A DNA stretch of 41,595 nt from Heterotrichella gracilis (lineage: Eukaryota; Sar; Xanthophyceae; Tribonematales; Xanthonemataceae). Under the pieces are notes generated by a model that did no database searches, was not told where the DNA came from, and saw nothing but the letters and a program-made list of their open reading frames with translations. Where the stretch lies: NCBI GenBank assembly GCA_032358255.1, contig JAULBX010026986.1, positions 1-41,595 of the forward strand, given 5' to 3'. Made by a program: the position numbers and the translations under genes. Every line of letters begins with the position of its first letter. The first letter of the stretch is position 1. Below, piece after piece: positions 16,992 through 24,563 of this stretch.

Positions 16992-17708
16992 TTATACCAC
17001 CTTGCTTTTTATATTTGCAATTCCTAAGCTTACCTTGTCTTTGATCTGATAGTTTTTTGGCCAACCGTTCTTCTTTAAAATTACGGCGGTATAATCTGCC
17101 TCTGTATATTGTAAGGCGTATGAATTCATTGAAAATAATTCAAAGCCATGTGGATACGAATTATTCAACAGATCCTGCATGCTTAAGGACTGATCGATGA
17201 TCTGCAGTTTTTCGGGATGTTTAATGCGGGCCCAGTTTAAACAATGAGGCTCAGGTATATTGATGAGAATAATGGCATTTTCTGCGGTGACTGAAGCAAT
17301 GACCTTAAATAAATTGTTGTGTTGTTCAACCGGTATGTGCTCTAACACATCGGGTAAAACCACAAATTCAAATTTCAGACTGTGCTTAAATTCACTCATA
17401 TCATTCACCAAAAACTCTGCATTGGTATAATTAGAATTAAGTATTTTAGCTAAAGCAATACTTTCATTACTTATATCAACTCCAACAAATTTTCCCTGAG
17501 AAATAAATTTAAGGATCAAACTACTTACCGTGCCAATACCACAGCCAATTTCAAGAACCTTTGAATCGGATTTTAGGCCGGCCTTTTTTAAATTTTTAAA
17601 AATAGTACGGTGACGGATGTTCACGCCCAATTTATTTTGATGTTCTTTAAAGGTGTTATAAAATTTTTCTACTTCTTCTTTTGAAGCGAAATTTGCTAGC
17701 TGTGTCAT
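16992..17708 (-). CDS. Class I SAM-dependent methyltransferase
   Basis: A 238-residue methyltransferase. Motif I is SKVLEIGCGIGTVSSLIL, motif II GKFVGVDISNESIALAK, motif III FEFVVLPDVLEHIPVEQH; all fit the Methyltransf_11/23 fold, using SAM to methylate an unknown acceptor. The ATG at 17708 (MTQLANFASKEEVEKFYNTF) gives the best family-like N-terminus; an ATG at 17741 would add 11 residues, and a frame from 17783 would begin upstream of the -7 box. Paired with the GT4 gene and divergent from the flippase, so a sugar methyltransferase is possible. Confidence 0.82.
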   Translation of the reverse strand: MTQLANFASKEEVEKFYNTFKEHQNKLGVNIRHRTIFKNLKKAGLKSDSKVLEIGCGIGTVSSLILKFISQGKFVGVDISNESIALAKILNSNYTNAEFLVNDMSEFKHSLKFEFVVLPDVLEHIPVEQHNNLFKVIASVTAENAIILINIPEPHCLNWARIKHPEKLQIIDQSLSMQDLLNNSYPHGFELFSMNSYALQYTEADYTAVILKKNGWPKNYQIKDKVSLGIANIKSKVV

Positions 17709-17770
17709 CTGAAAATTATTAATCTTTGATAAATATTGCATTTTTTTGTAAAAACCATGCAATTTATTGG

Positions 17771-17778
17771 CAAATTTA
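17771..17778 (-). promoter_or_regulatory. -7 box (TAAATTTG) for the methyltransferase-GT4 pair
   Basis: Perfect TAnnTTTG on the minus strand, 30 nt from the ATG at 17741 and 62 nt from the chosen ATG at 17708. It lies inside the 85-bp divergent region shared with the flippase. Confidence 0.45.
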
Positions 17779-17793
17779 TGCAATTATTCATTA

Positions 17794-19251
17794 ATGATCA
17801 GTAAATCATTTTTAAAGTCCTCATTTGTTTTTACCCTTGGTGGAGCTCTGCCAATGGTGGCAAGCATCATTCTTTTGCCCTTTTACGCGAATTACCTTGG
17901 AGACACCAATTACGCTAAACTTCTTTTTTACATTCTCATCTCCTCCTTGTTTCAAATTTTATTCTCATTTAGTGTGGAGTCTTATTTTGGAATCAAATAC
18001 AGTCAATTGTTTGAAGAACCGGAAAAACAAAAACGCTTTATTGGAACCGTTTCATCACTCTTGTTATTTATTGGGGCAGGACTTATTCTCTTGAGTTTAC
18101 TTTTCGGACATCTCATCTTTTCAGCCATGTCGCGTGAAGATCTGTTGATCGAGTTCTGGCCTTTTGGCTTCTACTCTATCCTCACCGGTTTTTTTAATTC
18201 CTATTTTAAAGCGGCGAGCATTTCACTGATCTATACCAAACAAGCACGTTTATTTTTAACCGGTAACGTGATCAATTTTTTTGCCACTATCATCATTTCC
18301 ATTGGCGGCTTATATTTATTCCCAAACACCATTATTGGACCCATTTATGGCCGGCTTTTATCGGGCTTGATCATTTTTCTGATTGCACAGTATATTTTTT
18401 CTAAGAACGGCACCTACTGTTTTGATAAAGGATTTTTGAAAGAACTTTCTCAGTTTTGCGCACCGTACATGTTTTATGGTGTTTGCGGCTGGGTTCTTTC
18501 AGGAAGTGACCGCTATATTTTGTTAGAATTCAACATTCATTTACAAGACCTGAATTCATATGATCTATTATTAAAATGTTTTTTTGGGATTGAATTTCTC
18601 CAAAACAGTTTATCAGCTGTCATCTTTCCGCGTTTATATGAGATCTGGGCAAAAAACAAAGAACATAAAACCACTTTGGAAACCAATCGTTACTTTAATG
18701 TGTTTACCGCCATCAATATCATTCAATTGATCTTATTTTGCATTTTTATTCCCATTATTTACAAACTCTTTATTAAAAATGAAAGTTTTTATCAAAGTGA
18801 ACAATTCATTGGTATTCTCTCTGCCGGATACGCTTTGCGGAGTATTCTCAATTTTTACATCGCCACCATCCTTTACACCAAAAATATTCATGTAATGTTG
18901 AAGGTGTTTTTGTATAGTACCCTCTTTCAATTGCTCATTACCGTTATTGCGGCAAAATATCTCGGATTGATTGGCGTGATCTATGCCGGACTGGCCACTA
19001 AGATCATACAGGTGTTTTTGTTTATGTTACTTACCAAGAAGATCTTTCAGTATGAATTTAATTATTACAAAATTATTGTGATTCCCTTTATTTATATTGC
19101 TGTAAACCTCATACAATTTTTAATTTTTAAAGAGTACAATCTTTTTCTATACCTGGGTCAATTGGTATTGTTCAGCATCCTCTTTTATGCCGCTTTTAGA
19201 AATGAGATCAAAAAAGTGCTGATCAGTTTTAAGATCTTATCCGAAAACTAA
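17794..19251 (+). CDS. Polysaccharide flippase (Wzx/RfbX-like, oligosaccharide exporter)
   Basis: A 485-residue inner-membrane protein with about 12-14 helices and the MVF/MOP flippase pattern: SFVFTLGGALPMVASIILLPFYANYLG at the N-terminus, YSILTGFFNSYFKA, YGRLLSGLIIFLI, and a repeat-like second half (GILSAGYALRSILNFYIATIL). Wzx proteins move undecaprenyl-linked oligosaccharide across the inner membrane. Start ATG 17794 is chosen, with the adjacent helices following directly. Its last 4 bases overlap the convergent small gene. With the GT4 and methyltransferase genes it forms a compact glycan-export group. Confidence 0.85.
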   Translation: MISKSFLKSSFVFTLGGALPMVASIILLPFYANYLGDTNYAKLLFYILISSLFQILFSFSVESYFGIKYSQLFEEPEKQKRFIGTVSSLLLFIGAGLILLSLLFGHLIFSAMSREDLLIEFWPFGFYSILTGFFNSYFKAASISLIYTKQARLFLTGNVINFFATIIISIGGLYLFPNTIIGPIYGRLLSGLIIFLIAQYIFSKNGTYCFDKGFLKELSQFCAPYMFYGVCGWVLSGSDRYILLEFNIHLQDLNSYDLLLKCFFGIEFLQNSLSAVIFPRLYEIWAKNKEHKTTLETNRYFNVFTAINIIQLILFCIFIPIIYKLFIKNESFYQSEQFIGILSAGYALRSILNFYIATILYTKNIHVMLKVFLYSTLFQLLITVIAAKYLGLIGVIYAGLATKIIQVFLFMLLTKKIFQYEFNYYKIIVIPFIYIAVNLIQFLIFKEYNLFLYLGQLVLFSILFYAAFRNEIKKVLISFKILSEN

Positions 19252-19544
19252 TTTAAGATAAGATCAGGGAGTGTGATTGGGGCAATGTCGAGGAAGGCTA
19301 ATTCCTGAATAGAAACTTTAACATCTTTGATGATGGGAAAAGTGCTCAGAATATCCATTACCTTTTGTTCGTTCTCTGCTTCAATGAAGGCATACACATT
19401 TTTGCGTTCCATGTCTAACGAATAACTCAACACCACTCTTTGCTCCAATAATCTATTTATTAAAAATCGTTGCTGAGGAATGAGTCTGTATAATCGTTGA
19501 GTAAAGACATCGGGCAAGGTCATATGTGCTAAGAATAGACTCAT
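19248..19544 (-). CDS. Muconolactone isomerase-like small protein
   Basis: A 98-residue protein resembling the muconolactone delta-isomerase (MIase) ferredoxin-like fold: FLAHMTLPDVFTQRLYRLIPQQR, then VLSYSLDMERKNVYAFIEAENEQKVMDILSTFP, ending in FLDIAPITLPDLILN. Bacteroidota have many such small proteins without an aromatic degradation pathway, and none is seen here, so the enzyme activity is doubtful. I chose the ATG at 19544 because a perfect -7 box (19553-19560) lies 8 nt before it; an earlier ATG at 19613 would add 23 residues that lie across the promoter. Convergent with the flippase by a 4-nt overlap. Confidence 0.65.
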   Translation of the reverse strand: MSLFLAHMTLPDVFTQRLYRLIPQQRFLINRLLEQRVVLSYSLDMERKNVYAFIEAENEQKVMDILSTFPIIKDVKVSIQELAFLDIAPITLPDLILN

Positions 19545-19552
19545 CGTTAAAC

Positions 19553-19560
19553 CAAATGTA
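19553..19560 (-). promoter_or_regulatory. -7 box (TACATTTG) of the small isomerase-like gene
   Basis: Perfect TAnnTTTG on the minus strand, 8 nt before the ATG at 19544. A TTTTTG lies 22 nt further upstream on the minus strand, slightly beyond the usual -33 spacing. Confidence 0.5.
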
Positions 19561-19630
19561 AAATAAAAAAGGATTGGTTTTACAAAAAGTTTAAGGGCTT
19601 CGTCGAAATTCAAAAAGCACTGTTAAAGGC

Positions 19631-19658
19631 AAAAAAAAACGGACACCTAAGCGTCCGT
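19631..19658 (-). terminator. Rho-independent terminator of the DUF2807/beta-barrel gene
   Basis: On the minus strand ACGGAC, an 8-nt loop and GTCCGT form a 6-bp stem, followed at once by a run of nine T (plus-strand A run at 19631-19639). It sits 18 nt past the stop of the 19676-21115 gene. Confidence 0.8.
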
Positions 19659-19675
19659 CTTTACTGCATGATGTA

Positions 19676-21115
19676 TTAAATAATATTAAATGGGATGATC
19701 CTCAAACCGGCCGTAAAAGGGTACAACTCAGGCCCTTTACCCGACTGAAACAGTGGGGTGAGGTTGTATTCGGCAAAGAAAGTCCAGTTGGCATAACCAA
19801 AATTAACATGGGCTTTGCATGCCCAGGGACTAAAGTTATAACTGTCTTTGCGCTCATTGGTTACTTCGGCATTATCATAAGTAACAATTTGTTTGGTGCG
19901 CGATGAGATGATGTACTGACCAACCACACCAACAGCTATGTGAAAAGTTTTTCCGGGATTATTGCTTGAATTGTATTCTAAGAGCAAGGGCACCTGAATA
20001 TAGGTATTACGTAAGCGGTTCTTTTTATAAGCAAATTTATCAGTGGAGTCAATAGTTCCATAGGTGTAGGAGCTATCGGGATTTAAGGTTGTTTTATTAG
20101 CTAACTGATACGAATGATAATCAAAACCAAAACCCGTAATGAGTTTTAAACGATTGCCTACCAAATTCAATTGATTTTCAATTAAATTAAACTGATAGTT
20201 AAAACTTTTTCCATAATCCAATTCCATGTATTTGAATTCATTAGGCATGCTTGTACTTCCTTGAGGTGTAAGATAACCGTTGGAAGCCATGGAGAAACCG
20301 GCCCAATGTTTAAATCCTTGTTTGGCGTTGGTTGAACGGTGGTAATCGTCGTCGGGACAAGAATAAACCATGATCTTTTTATGTTTCCAGTTATAAAAAG
20401 TAGTGTCACATGATTCAGGCTCTTTGTTTTTAGCTGTTTCTTTGCTTTTTGAGATATTAGCGGCCGAGGTGGCTTCGGCATTCAATTCTTTAGGATCTCC
20501 TTTAATTTTAATATCACTTGCTCCGCTGGCAGAAGAATTTAATTTTTCGGTCACGTTTACTTTAACGCTTGCTGCCCCCGAAGCATCAATCACCGCGACT
20601 TTTGTCACTAATTTATAGGCTTTTAAATTGGCGGCGCCGGAAACGTTTGCCGCCAGATGATTCGTGGTACCTTCCAAATTGACATTTGAAGCCCCCACTT
20701 CAAAACAATTAATGCTATTCGCTTCTAAATTTAATTTGATACTCGAAGCTCCGGAAGCGTTTAAATTAATGGAATCTGTTTTAACCTGATTCAGTGTTTT
20801 AAAATCGCTGGCACCACTTGCTTCTACACCCTTTAAGGTGTTATTTTTAATATAAACAACGGCCTGTCCAACTAAATTTCCTTTGGTTGAAATGATTAAG
20901 GTTGAATTTTCAACGCGACTTTTAATGTTTTCAAAATCAGATTCTCTGGCATTCACTGTTACTGAAGTTGTGTCAGAGTTGGTGAAATAAACGGTCAGGG
21001 CGCCTGAGATCTTTATTTTGTCAAATCCTGATAATTCGCGCACTTGTGTCTTTTGAGCTTTACAACTTAATAATCCAATGAAGAGTAAAAGGGTGTATAA
21101 ACTTATTTTTTTCAT
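19676..21115 (-). CDS. DUF2807 (GIN) head fused to an outer-membrane beta-barrel
   Basis: A 479-residue outer-membrane protein. A signal peptide (KISLYTLLLFIGLLSCKAQ, possibly lipidated at Cys18) leads to a DUF2807 domain (about 25-230) with the right-handed beta-helix pattern: VEASGASDFKTL, LNASGASSIKLN, ANVSGAANLKAY, and DASGAASVKVN, each turn repeating ASGAS or SGAA. A Lys-rich linker follows, then from about 265 a beta-barrel of the outer-membrane protein type (FNYQFNLIENQLNLVGNRLKLITGFGFDYHSY, YIQVPLLLEY, NFGYANWTFFAEYNLTPLF) ending in aromatic/aliphatic strand residues. It lies 91 nt after the anti-sigma-like gene and may belong to its operon, with its own terminator behind it. Confidence 0.82.
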   Translation of the reverse strand: MKKISLYTLLLFIGLLSCKAQKTQVRELSGFDKIKISGALTVYFTNSDTTSVTVNARESDFENIKSRVENSTLIISTKGNLVGQAVVYIKNNTLKGVEASGASDFKTLNQVKTDSINLNASGASSIKLNLEANSINCFEVGASNVNLEGTTNHLAANVSGAANLKAYKLVTKVAVIDASGAASVKVNVTEKLNSSASGASDIKIKGDPKELNAEATSAANISKSKETAKNKEPESCDTTFYNWKHKKIMVYSCPDDDYHRSTNAKQGFKHWAGFSMASNGYLTPQGSTSMPNEFKYMELDYGKSFNYQFNLIENQLNLVGNRLKLITGFGFDYHSYQLANKTTLNPDSSYTYGTIDSTDKFAYKKNRLRNTYIQVPLLLEYNSSNNPGKTFHIAVGVVGQYIISSRTKQIVTYDNAEVTNERKDSYNFSPWACKAHVNFGYANWTFFAEYNLTPLFQSGKGPELYPFTAGLRIIPFNII

Positions 21116-21206
21116 GATGTTTTTTTTATTTAAGATAAATGTGAGTTTGATAGTTTAGCGCTTTTGGGTGTATGACGAAGGACCCATTCTAAAAGTTACA
21201 ACTTTC

Positions 21207-22451
21207 TTATTTTTTTTCGATACTAAAGGAATTAAATGAAAGCACGTATTGTTCTTTGTTGCTCTCAGCGCCATTAATAGATCTTAAACCTAAATTATTT
21301 ACCCGTTGTGCCAGTTTTACGGCCTTTCTCCAGAGCACATTTTTTTGATTTACTTCACTTGGTTCTTCGTCTTCATCGATGACTTCTTCGAGATTGCTCA
21401 ACTTGATCATCTCTGAATGAATGGCATTAGAGATCGCAACAGAATTTTCCTTTTGAAGATCAATCGCATTCACTAATTCTGAATTCTTTGTTTCTTCCAA
21501 TACTGTTTTGTTATCTACACTTGCTTGGGAAGTACTTGACAACGTTGACTCAAGAGCTGCAATCGTTTCAGGCATCCTTTCTTTTAGTTCGGAGGCATTT
21601 ACTTTTTGTTGATTAAGATTTTGTTTTTGATGAGGCTTTTTTTCTGTCATTGGTAATTCTGTCTGCACCAGGTTTTGTTGAGAAGACTTAAGAAGCGGAT
21701 TTGACTTTGGCTGATTTTGTTGATTTGAGCCAAGTACCACAGGCGTCTTTGGTTGATCTAATTTAAAATAAGTGGTAAAAACAAAAAATAATCCGAACAG
21801 TAAGATGACAGCTGCAGCCATTGATCTCACCATTCTGGCTTCAAAAATATAGAACACTTTTGTTTGTTTTTTAAGAGCTGCCTTATTTTCAAAACGTAGC
21901 GTTAAATCAGGCACTAAGAGTGTTTTCTGAACATTCTCAAATTCTCTTTTTAATAAAGGATTAGTTTGAAGAGACTGTTCAAATTCCAATCGATCGGAAC
22001 CGGAAAGAATATTTTCAACATAAGCAATAGCCTGGTTATTTAAGAGATAATCTTCTTCCTTTTTAATAAGCTGTGCTTTATGAGAGAATATGACAGTTTC
22101 ATCTAGCGATAAGACTGTTTTTTTGAAAGCTTGCAATTCTTTTTGCCAGTCTGGATTTAAGGCCAGATTGGATTCAAATTCAATTTTTTCAGCAAGAGAT
22201 AAAGTGCCTTCCAGATAATTGATCAGCAGTTCTTCAGAAACAAAATGACTTGATCGCTTAAGGCTGTTTTTAAATTCGGCATGAACACTTTGTATTGAAA
22301 GAGACGGTAAAGTAAGCTCATTCAGATCTGTTTTTAGCTCAGGATGCTCAGCTAGGAAGTTTACTAATTCGTTCACCTGCTCCTTTGAGAGCGTGCCTTC
22401 CGAATAATCGAGTAAAAAAGCTTCGTAATTATGTATAGTAATTAGTTCCAT
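21207..22451 (-). CDS. Anti-sigma-like membrane protein with three N-terminal repeats
   Basis: A 414-residue protein. The cytoplasmic N-terminus has three tandem units of about 65 residues, starting near 7, 70 and 137, each with the pattern Y-x-EGxLS ... FE/L ... NPxxKxE (LLDYSEGTLSKEQV; LINYLEGTLSLAEKIEFE; IAYVENILSGSDRLEFE), and each closing with a shared L-x-x-D/S-x-T ... K-A/S-x-LKK tail. A single helix spans about 210-229 (MAAAVILLFGLFFVFTTYF); the rest is a Gln/Asn/Ser/Lys-rich periplasmic region. No HxxxCxxC zinc motif is seen. Because its ATG overlaps the ECF sigma factor stop by 1 nt (TGATG), it is probably that sigma factor's membrane-bound antagonist. Confidence 0.75.
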   Translation of the reverse strand: MELITIHNYEAFLLDYSEGTLSKEQVNELVNFLAEHPELKTDLNELTLPSLSIQSVHAEFKNSLKRSSHFVSEELLINYLEGTLSLAEKIEFESNLALNPDWQKELQAFKKTVLSLDETVIFSHKAQLIKKEEDYLLNNQAIAYVENILSGSDRLEFEQSLQTNPLLKREFENVQKTLLVPDLTLRFENKAALKKQTKVFYIFEARMVRSMAAAVILLFGLFFVFTTYFKLDQPKTPVVLGSNQQNQPKSNPLLKSSQQNLVQTELPMTEKKPHQKQNLNQQKVNASELKERMPETIAALESTLSSTSQASVDNKTVLEETKNSELVNAIDLQKENSVAISNAIHSEMIKLSNLEEVIDEDEEPSEVNQKNVLWRKAVKLAQRVNNLGLRSINGAESNKEQYVLSFNSFSIEKK

Positions 22452-22936
22452 CAGATCACTGCCTCCATCTTTCCAATATAATTTTTCAAAAAAGTACGTG
22501 CTCTAAAAATATACACCTTCACCTGACTTTCGCTTAGATTGGTGATGCTGCCAATTTCCTCATAATTATAACCCTCGTAATCACGCAACAGGAGCACCGT
22601 TTTTTGAATTTCAGGTAATTGCTCAAGTCCGCGGTTCAACACCTCTTTTAGGTCAGAATACTGACTGTTATGACTATGCGTACTTAAATCAGCTTCCTGC
22701 ATTTTGGCGCTTTTCGCGTTTTTGCGGGTGTGGTCTACCAAGGTATGGTATGCCGTTGTAAACAAATAGGTTTTAGATTTAGTGGCATCAATGGTATCGA
22801 GTTTGCGCCACATTTTTTCGAATGAATCCTGAACAATATCCTTTGCAATATCTTTATCCCGAATATGTTTTACCACAAAACGATACACCCCATCGGCGTG
22901 CGTTTCAACACATTGATTATAGTCTGATAAATTCAA
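22451..22936 (-). CDS. ECF-type RNA polymerase sigma factor
   Basis: A 161-residue sigma-70 family factor. Region 2 is visible as ADGVYRFVVKHIRDKDIAKD and IVQDSFEKMWRKL (core-binding and -10 recognition), and region 4 as LEQLPEIQKTVLLLRDYEGY and YEEIGSITNLSESQVKVYIFRARTFLKNY, a helix-turn-helix for the -35 element. It lacks region 1 and 3, as ECF factors do. The start is a TTG at 22936; no in-frame ATG exists before the upstream stop, and the codons that follow (LSDYNQCVETHADG) match the usual N-terminus. Paired with the antagonist downstream and, beyond it, a beta-barrel protein as possible regulon member. Confidence 0.88.
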   Translation of the reverse strand: MNLSDYNQCVETHADGVYRFVVKHIRDKDIAKDIVQDSFEKMWRKLDTIDATKSKTYLFTTAYHTLVDHTRKNAKSAKMQEADLSTHSHNSQYSDLKEVLNRGLEQLPEIQKTVLLLRDYEGYNYEEIGSITNLSESQVKVYIFRARTFLKNYIGKMEAVI

Positions 22937-22996
22937 TTCTCTTATCCTAAGACGAAGTTAGGCAAGAATAGTTACAGTCTTTTCGAAAATATACAA

Positions 22997-23019
22997 GCTT
23001 ATCAATCAACAAGATAAGC
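22997..23019 (-). terminator. Stem-loop after kmo, possible terminator
   Basis: GCTTATC and GATAAGC form a 7-bp stem around a 9-nt loop. On the minus strand it is followed by TTGTATATTTT, a weak T-rich run. It lies 37 nt past the kmo stop and before the sigma factor start, so it may separate the two transcription units. Confidence 0.4.
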
Positions 23020-23055
23020 GGTTGTAAAACAATTTAAACCAATAAAAAAGGCGAA

Positions 23056-24399
23056 TTACAAATGTTTCAGAATTTCTTCCTCTACTTCTTTCGACTCCCA
23101 GATATTCTCAATGTTTGGCATCGCCATGATCTTATCCATGATGGCTTGTTGTTTTTCGCCTTCAGATAAAGCGGTGCTGTAGCGAATATGTGGACTATAA
23201 GTTACCATCGTGTATAATGGGATCCACTTATCCGGGTGATTTTGTGAGAACTTTGCCTCTATTTTTTTCTGAAGTAAAAATTTTGGGTCCGCTGTTTTGT
23301 CACGCATCTCCACAAAATTAGCAATGGCAAGGTCGGCAATGGCATCACCATCGGGCTTACGCAAACGTTGATATTCAGGAAGAATGGCATCCCAGTTTTC
23401 CTGGTATTTATCAATCAATTCATTCAGCACCACACAATCTTCAAAACCACAATTCATTCCTTGTCCGTAAAACGGAACAATGGCATGCGCGGCATCTCCA
23501 ATTAAGGCGATCTTATTATCAAAGGTCCATGGAAAACACTTAACCGTTACCAAAGAAGAAGTTGGGTTATTCATAAAATCGTCTAATAAAGTTGGCATGA
23601 GTGGTACCGCATCCGGAAACTCAGTGTCAAAGAATTGTTTTACCGCTTCTCTGGTTTTTAAATTCGCAAAGGATTTTTCGCCTTCAAATGGTAAAAATAA
23701 AGTGCAGGTAAAATTACCATCCGGGTTTGGAAGCGCGATCATCATAAAACTGCCTCTTGGCCAAATATGCAAGGCGTTTTTCTCCATCAAAAATTGTTGA
23801 TTTTCTCCTGGAGGAATGATCAATTCTTTGTAACCTGCTTCAATATAATGTTGTTTGTATTCAAAACGATCGCTTTGTAATTGCATGCTTAATCGGGAGG
23901 CAGCAAAAGCGCCATCGGCTCCAAATAACAGATCAGACGTAGCTTCGGTGATTTTTTTGGTTGAATTATTTTCGAAACTCACTTTTAATTTAGCTCTATC
24001 CACATTTGAACAACGTTCGTCAAAATGAATGTTTACATTGGGCTGTTGTTCGGCCAGATCCATTAAACGCATGTTTATTTCGGCTCTGGACACAGAATAG
24101 ATCGCATCTTTTTCTTTCCCATATGGTTGATAAGCAGTTGAACCATCTTTATGATGAATAAACCTTCCATACATAGGGATGGCAATCTTTTTTATATCAT
24201 CGGCAATACCAACGCCTTCTAAGCCTCTCCAACCTCTGTCGCTTAAAGCCAGATTAATGGATTTTCCGGCAGACATGGAAATTTTGCGCATATCGGGTCG
24301 GCGCTCAAAAATATTTACTTTGTATCCTTTTTTTGCCAGATAAATGGATAATAATGAGCCAACCAAGCCGGCACCTACAATTGTTACACTTTTACTCAT
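23056..24399 (-). CDS. kmo: Kynurenine 3-monooxygenase
   Basis: A 447-residue FAD monooxygenase that converts L-kynurenine to 3-hydroxykynurenine with NADPH and O2, a step toward quinolinate and NAD. The GxGxxG dinucleotide loop is GAGLVG at 9-14; KISMSAGKSINLALSDRGW is the KMO-specific segment; the second FAD motif is LIGDAAHAIVPFYGQGMNCGFEDC at about 290-315. The length fits the family. No other kynurenine-pathway gene is visible in the window. The upstream region to tilS (24400-24563) is divergent and holds its promoter, for which I find no perfect -7 box. Confidence 0.93.
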   Translation of the reverse strand: MSKSVTIVGAGLVGSLLSIYLAKKGYKVNIFERRPDMRKISMSAGKSINLALSDRGWRGLEGVGIADDIKKIAIPMYGRFIHHKDGSTAYQPYGKEKDAIYSVSRAEINMRLMDLAEQQPNVNIHFDERCSNVDRAKLKVSFENNSTKKITEATSDLLFGADGAFAASRLSMQLQSDRFEYKQHYIEAGYKELIIPPGENQQFLMEKNALHIWPRGSFMMIALPNPDGNFTCTLFLPFEGEKSFANLKTREAVKQFFDTEFPDAVPLMPTLLDDFMNNPTSSLVTVKCFPWTFDNKIALIGDAAHAIVPFYGQGMNCGFEDCVVLNELIDKYQENWDAILPEYQRLRKPDGDAIADLAIANFVEMRDKTADPKFLLQKKIEAKFSQNHPDKWIPLYTMVTYSPHIRYSTALSEGEKQQAIMDKIMAMPNIENIWESKEVEEEILKHL

Positions 24400-24552
24400 A
24401 ATTCAAAATTTGATTCTTTTTATGGTAATTAAAAACGCTAAGTTATTTGTTTCTTCTGAATTGTAGCTTGATTTTTTTACTGATATTGCTCAGTCCTTGA
24501 GCTATTTTTTAAGAATCCTTGATCAAGGCGGCGTTATGTTTTCTCAATTTAG

Positions 24553-24560
24553 TACCTTTG
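24553..24560 (+). promoter_or_regulatory. -7 box (TACCTTTG) upstream of tilS
   Basis: Perfect TAnnTTTG element ending 3 nt before the GTG I use as tilS start. It implies a leaderless or nearly leaderless message. It also excludes a TTG start at 24519, which lies upstream of it. Confidence 0.5.
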
Positions 24561-24563
24561 TTT

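Noticed and set aside
20182-20481. 99-codon minus-strand open frame within the DUF2807-barrel gene
   Set aside because: Out of frame with a well-supported protein and without a domain.
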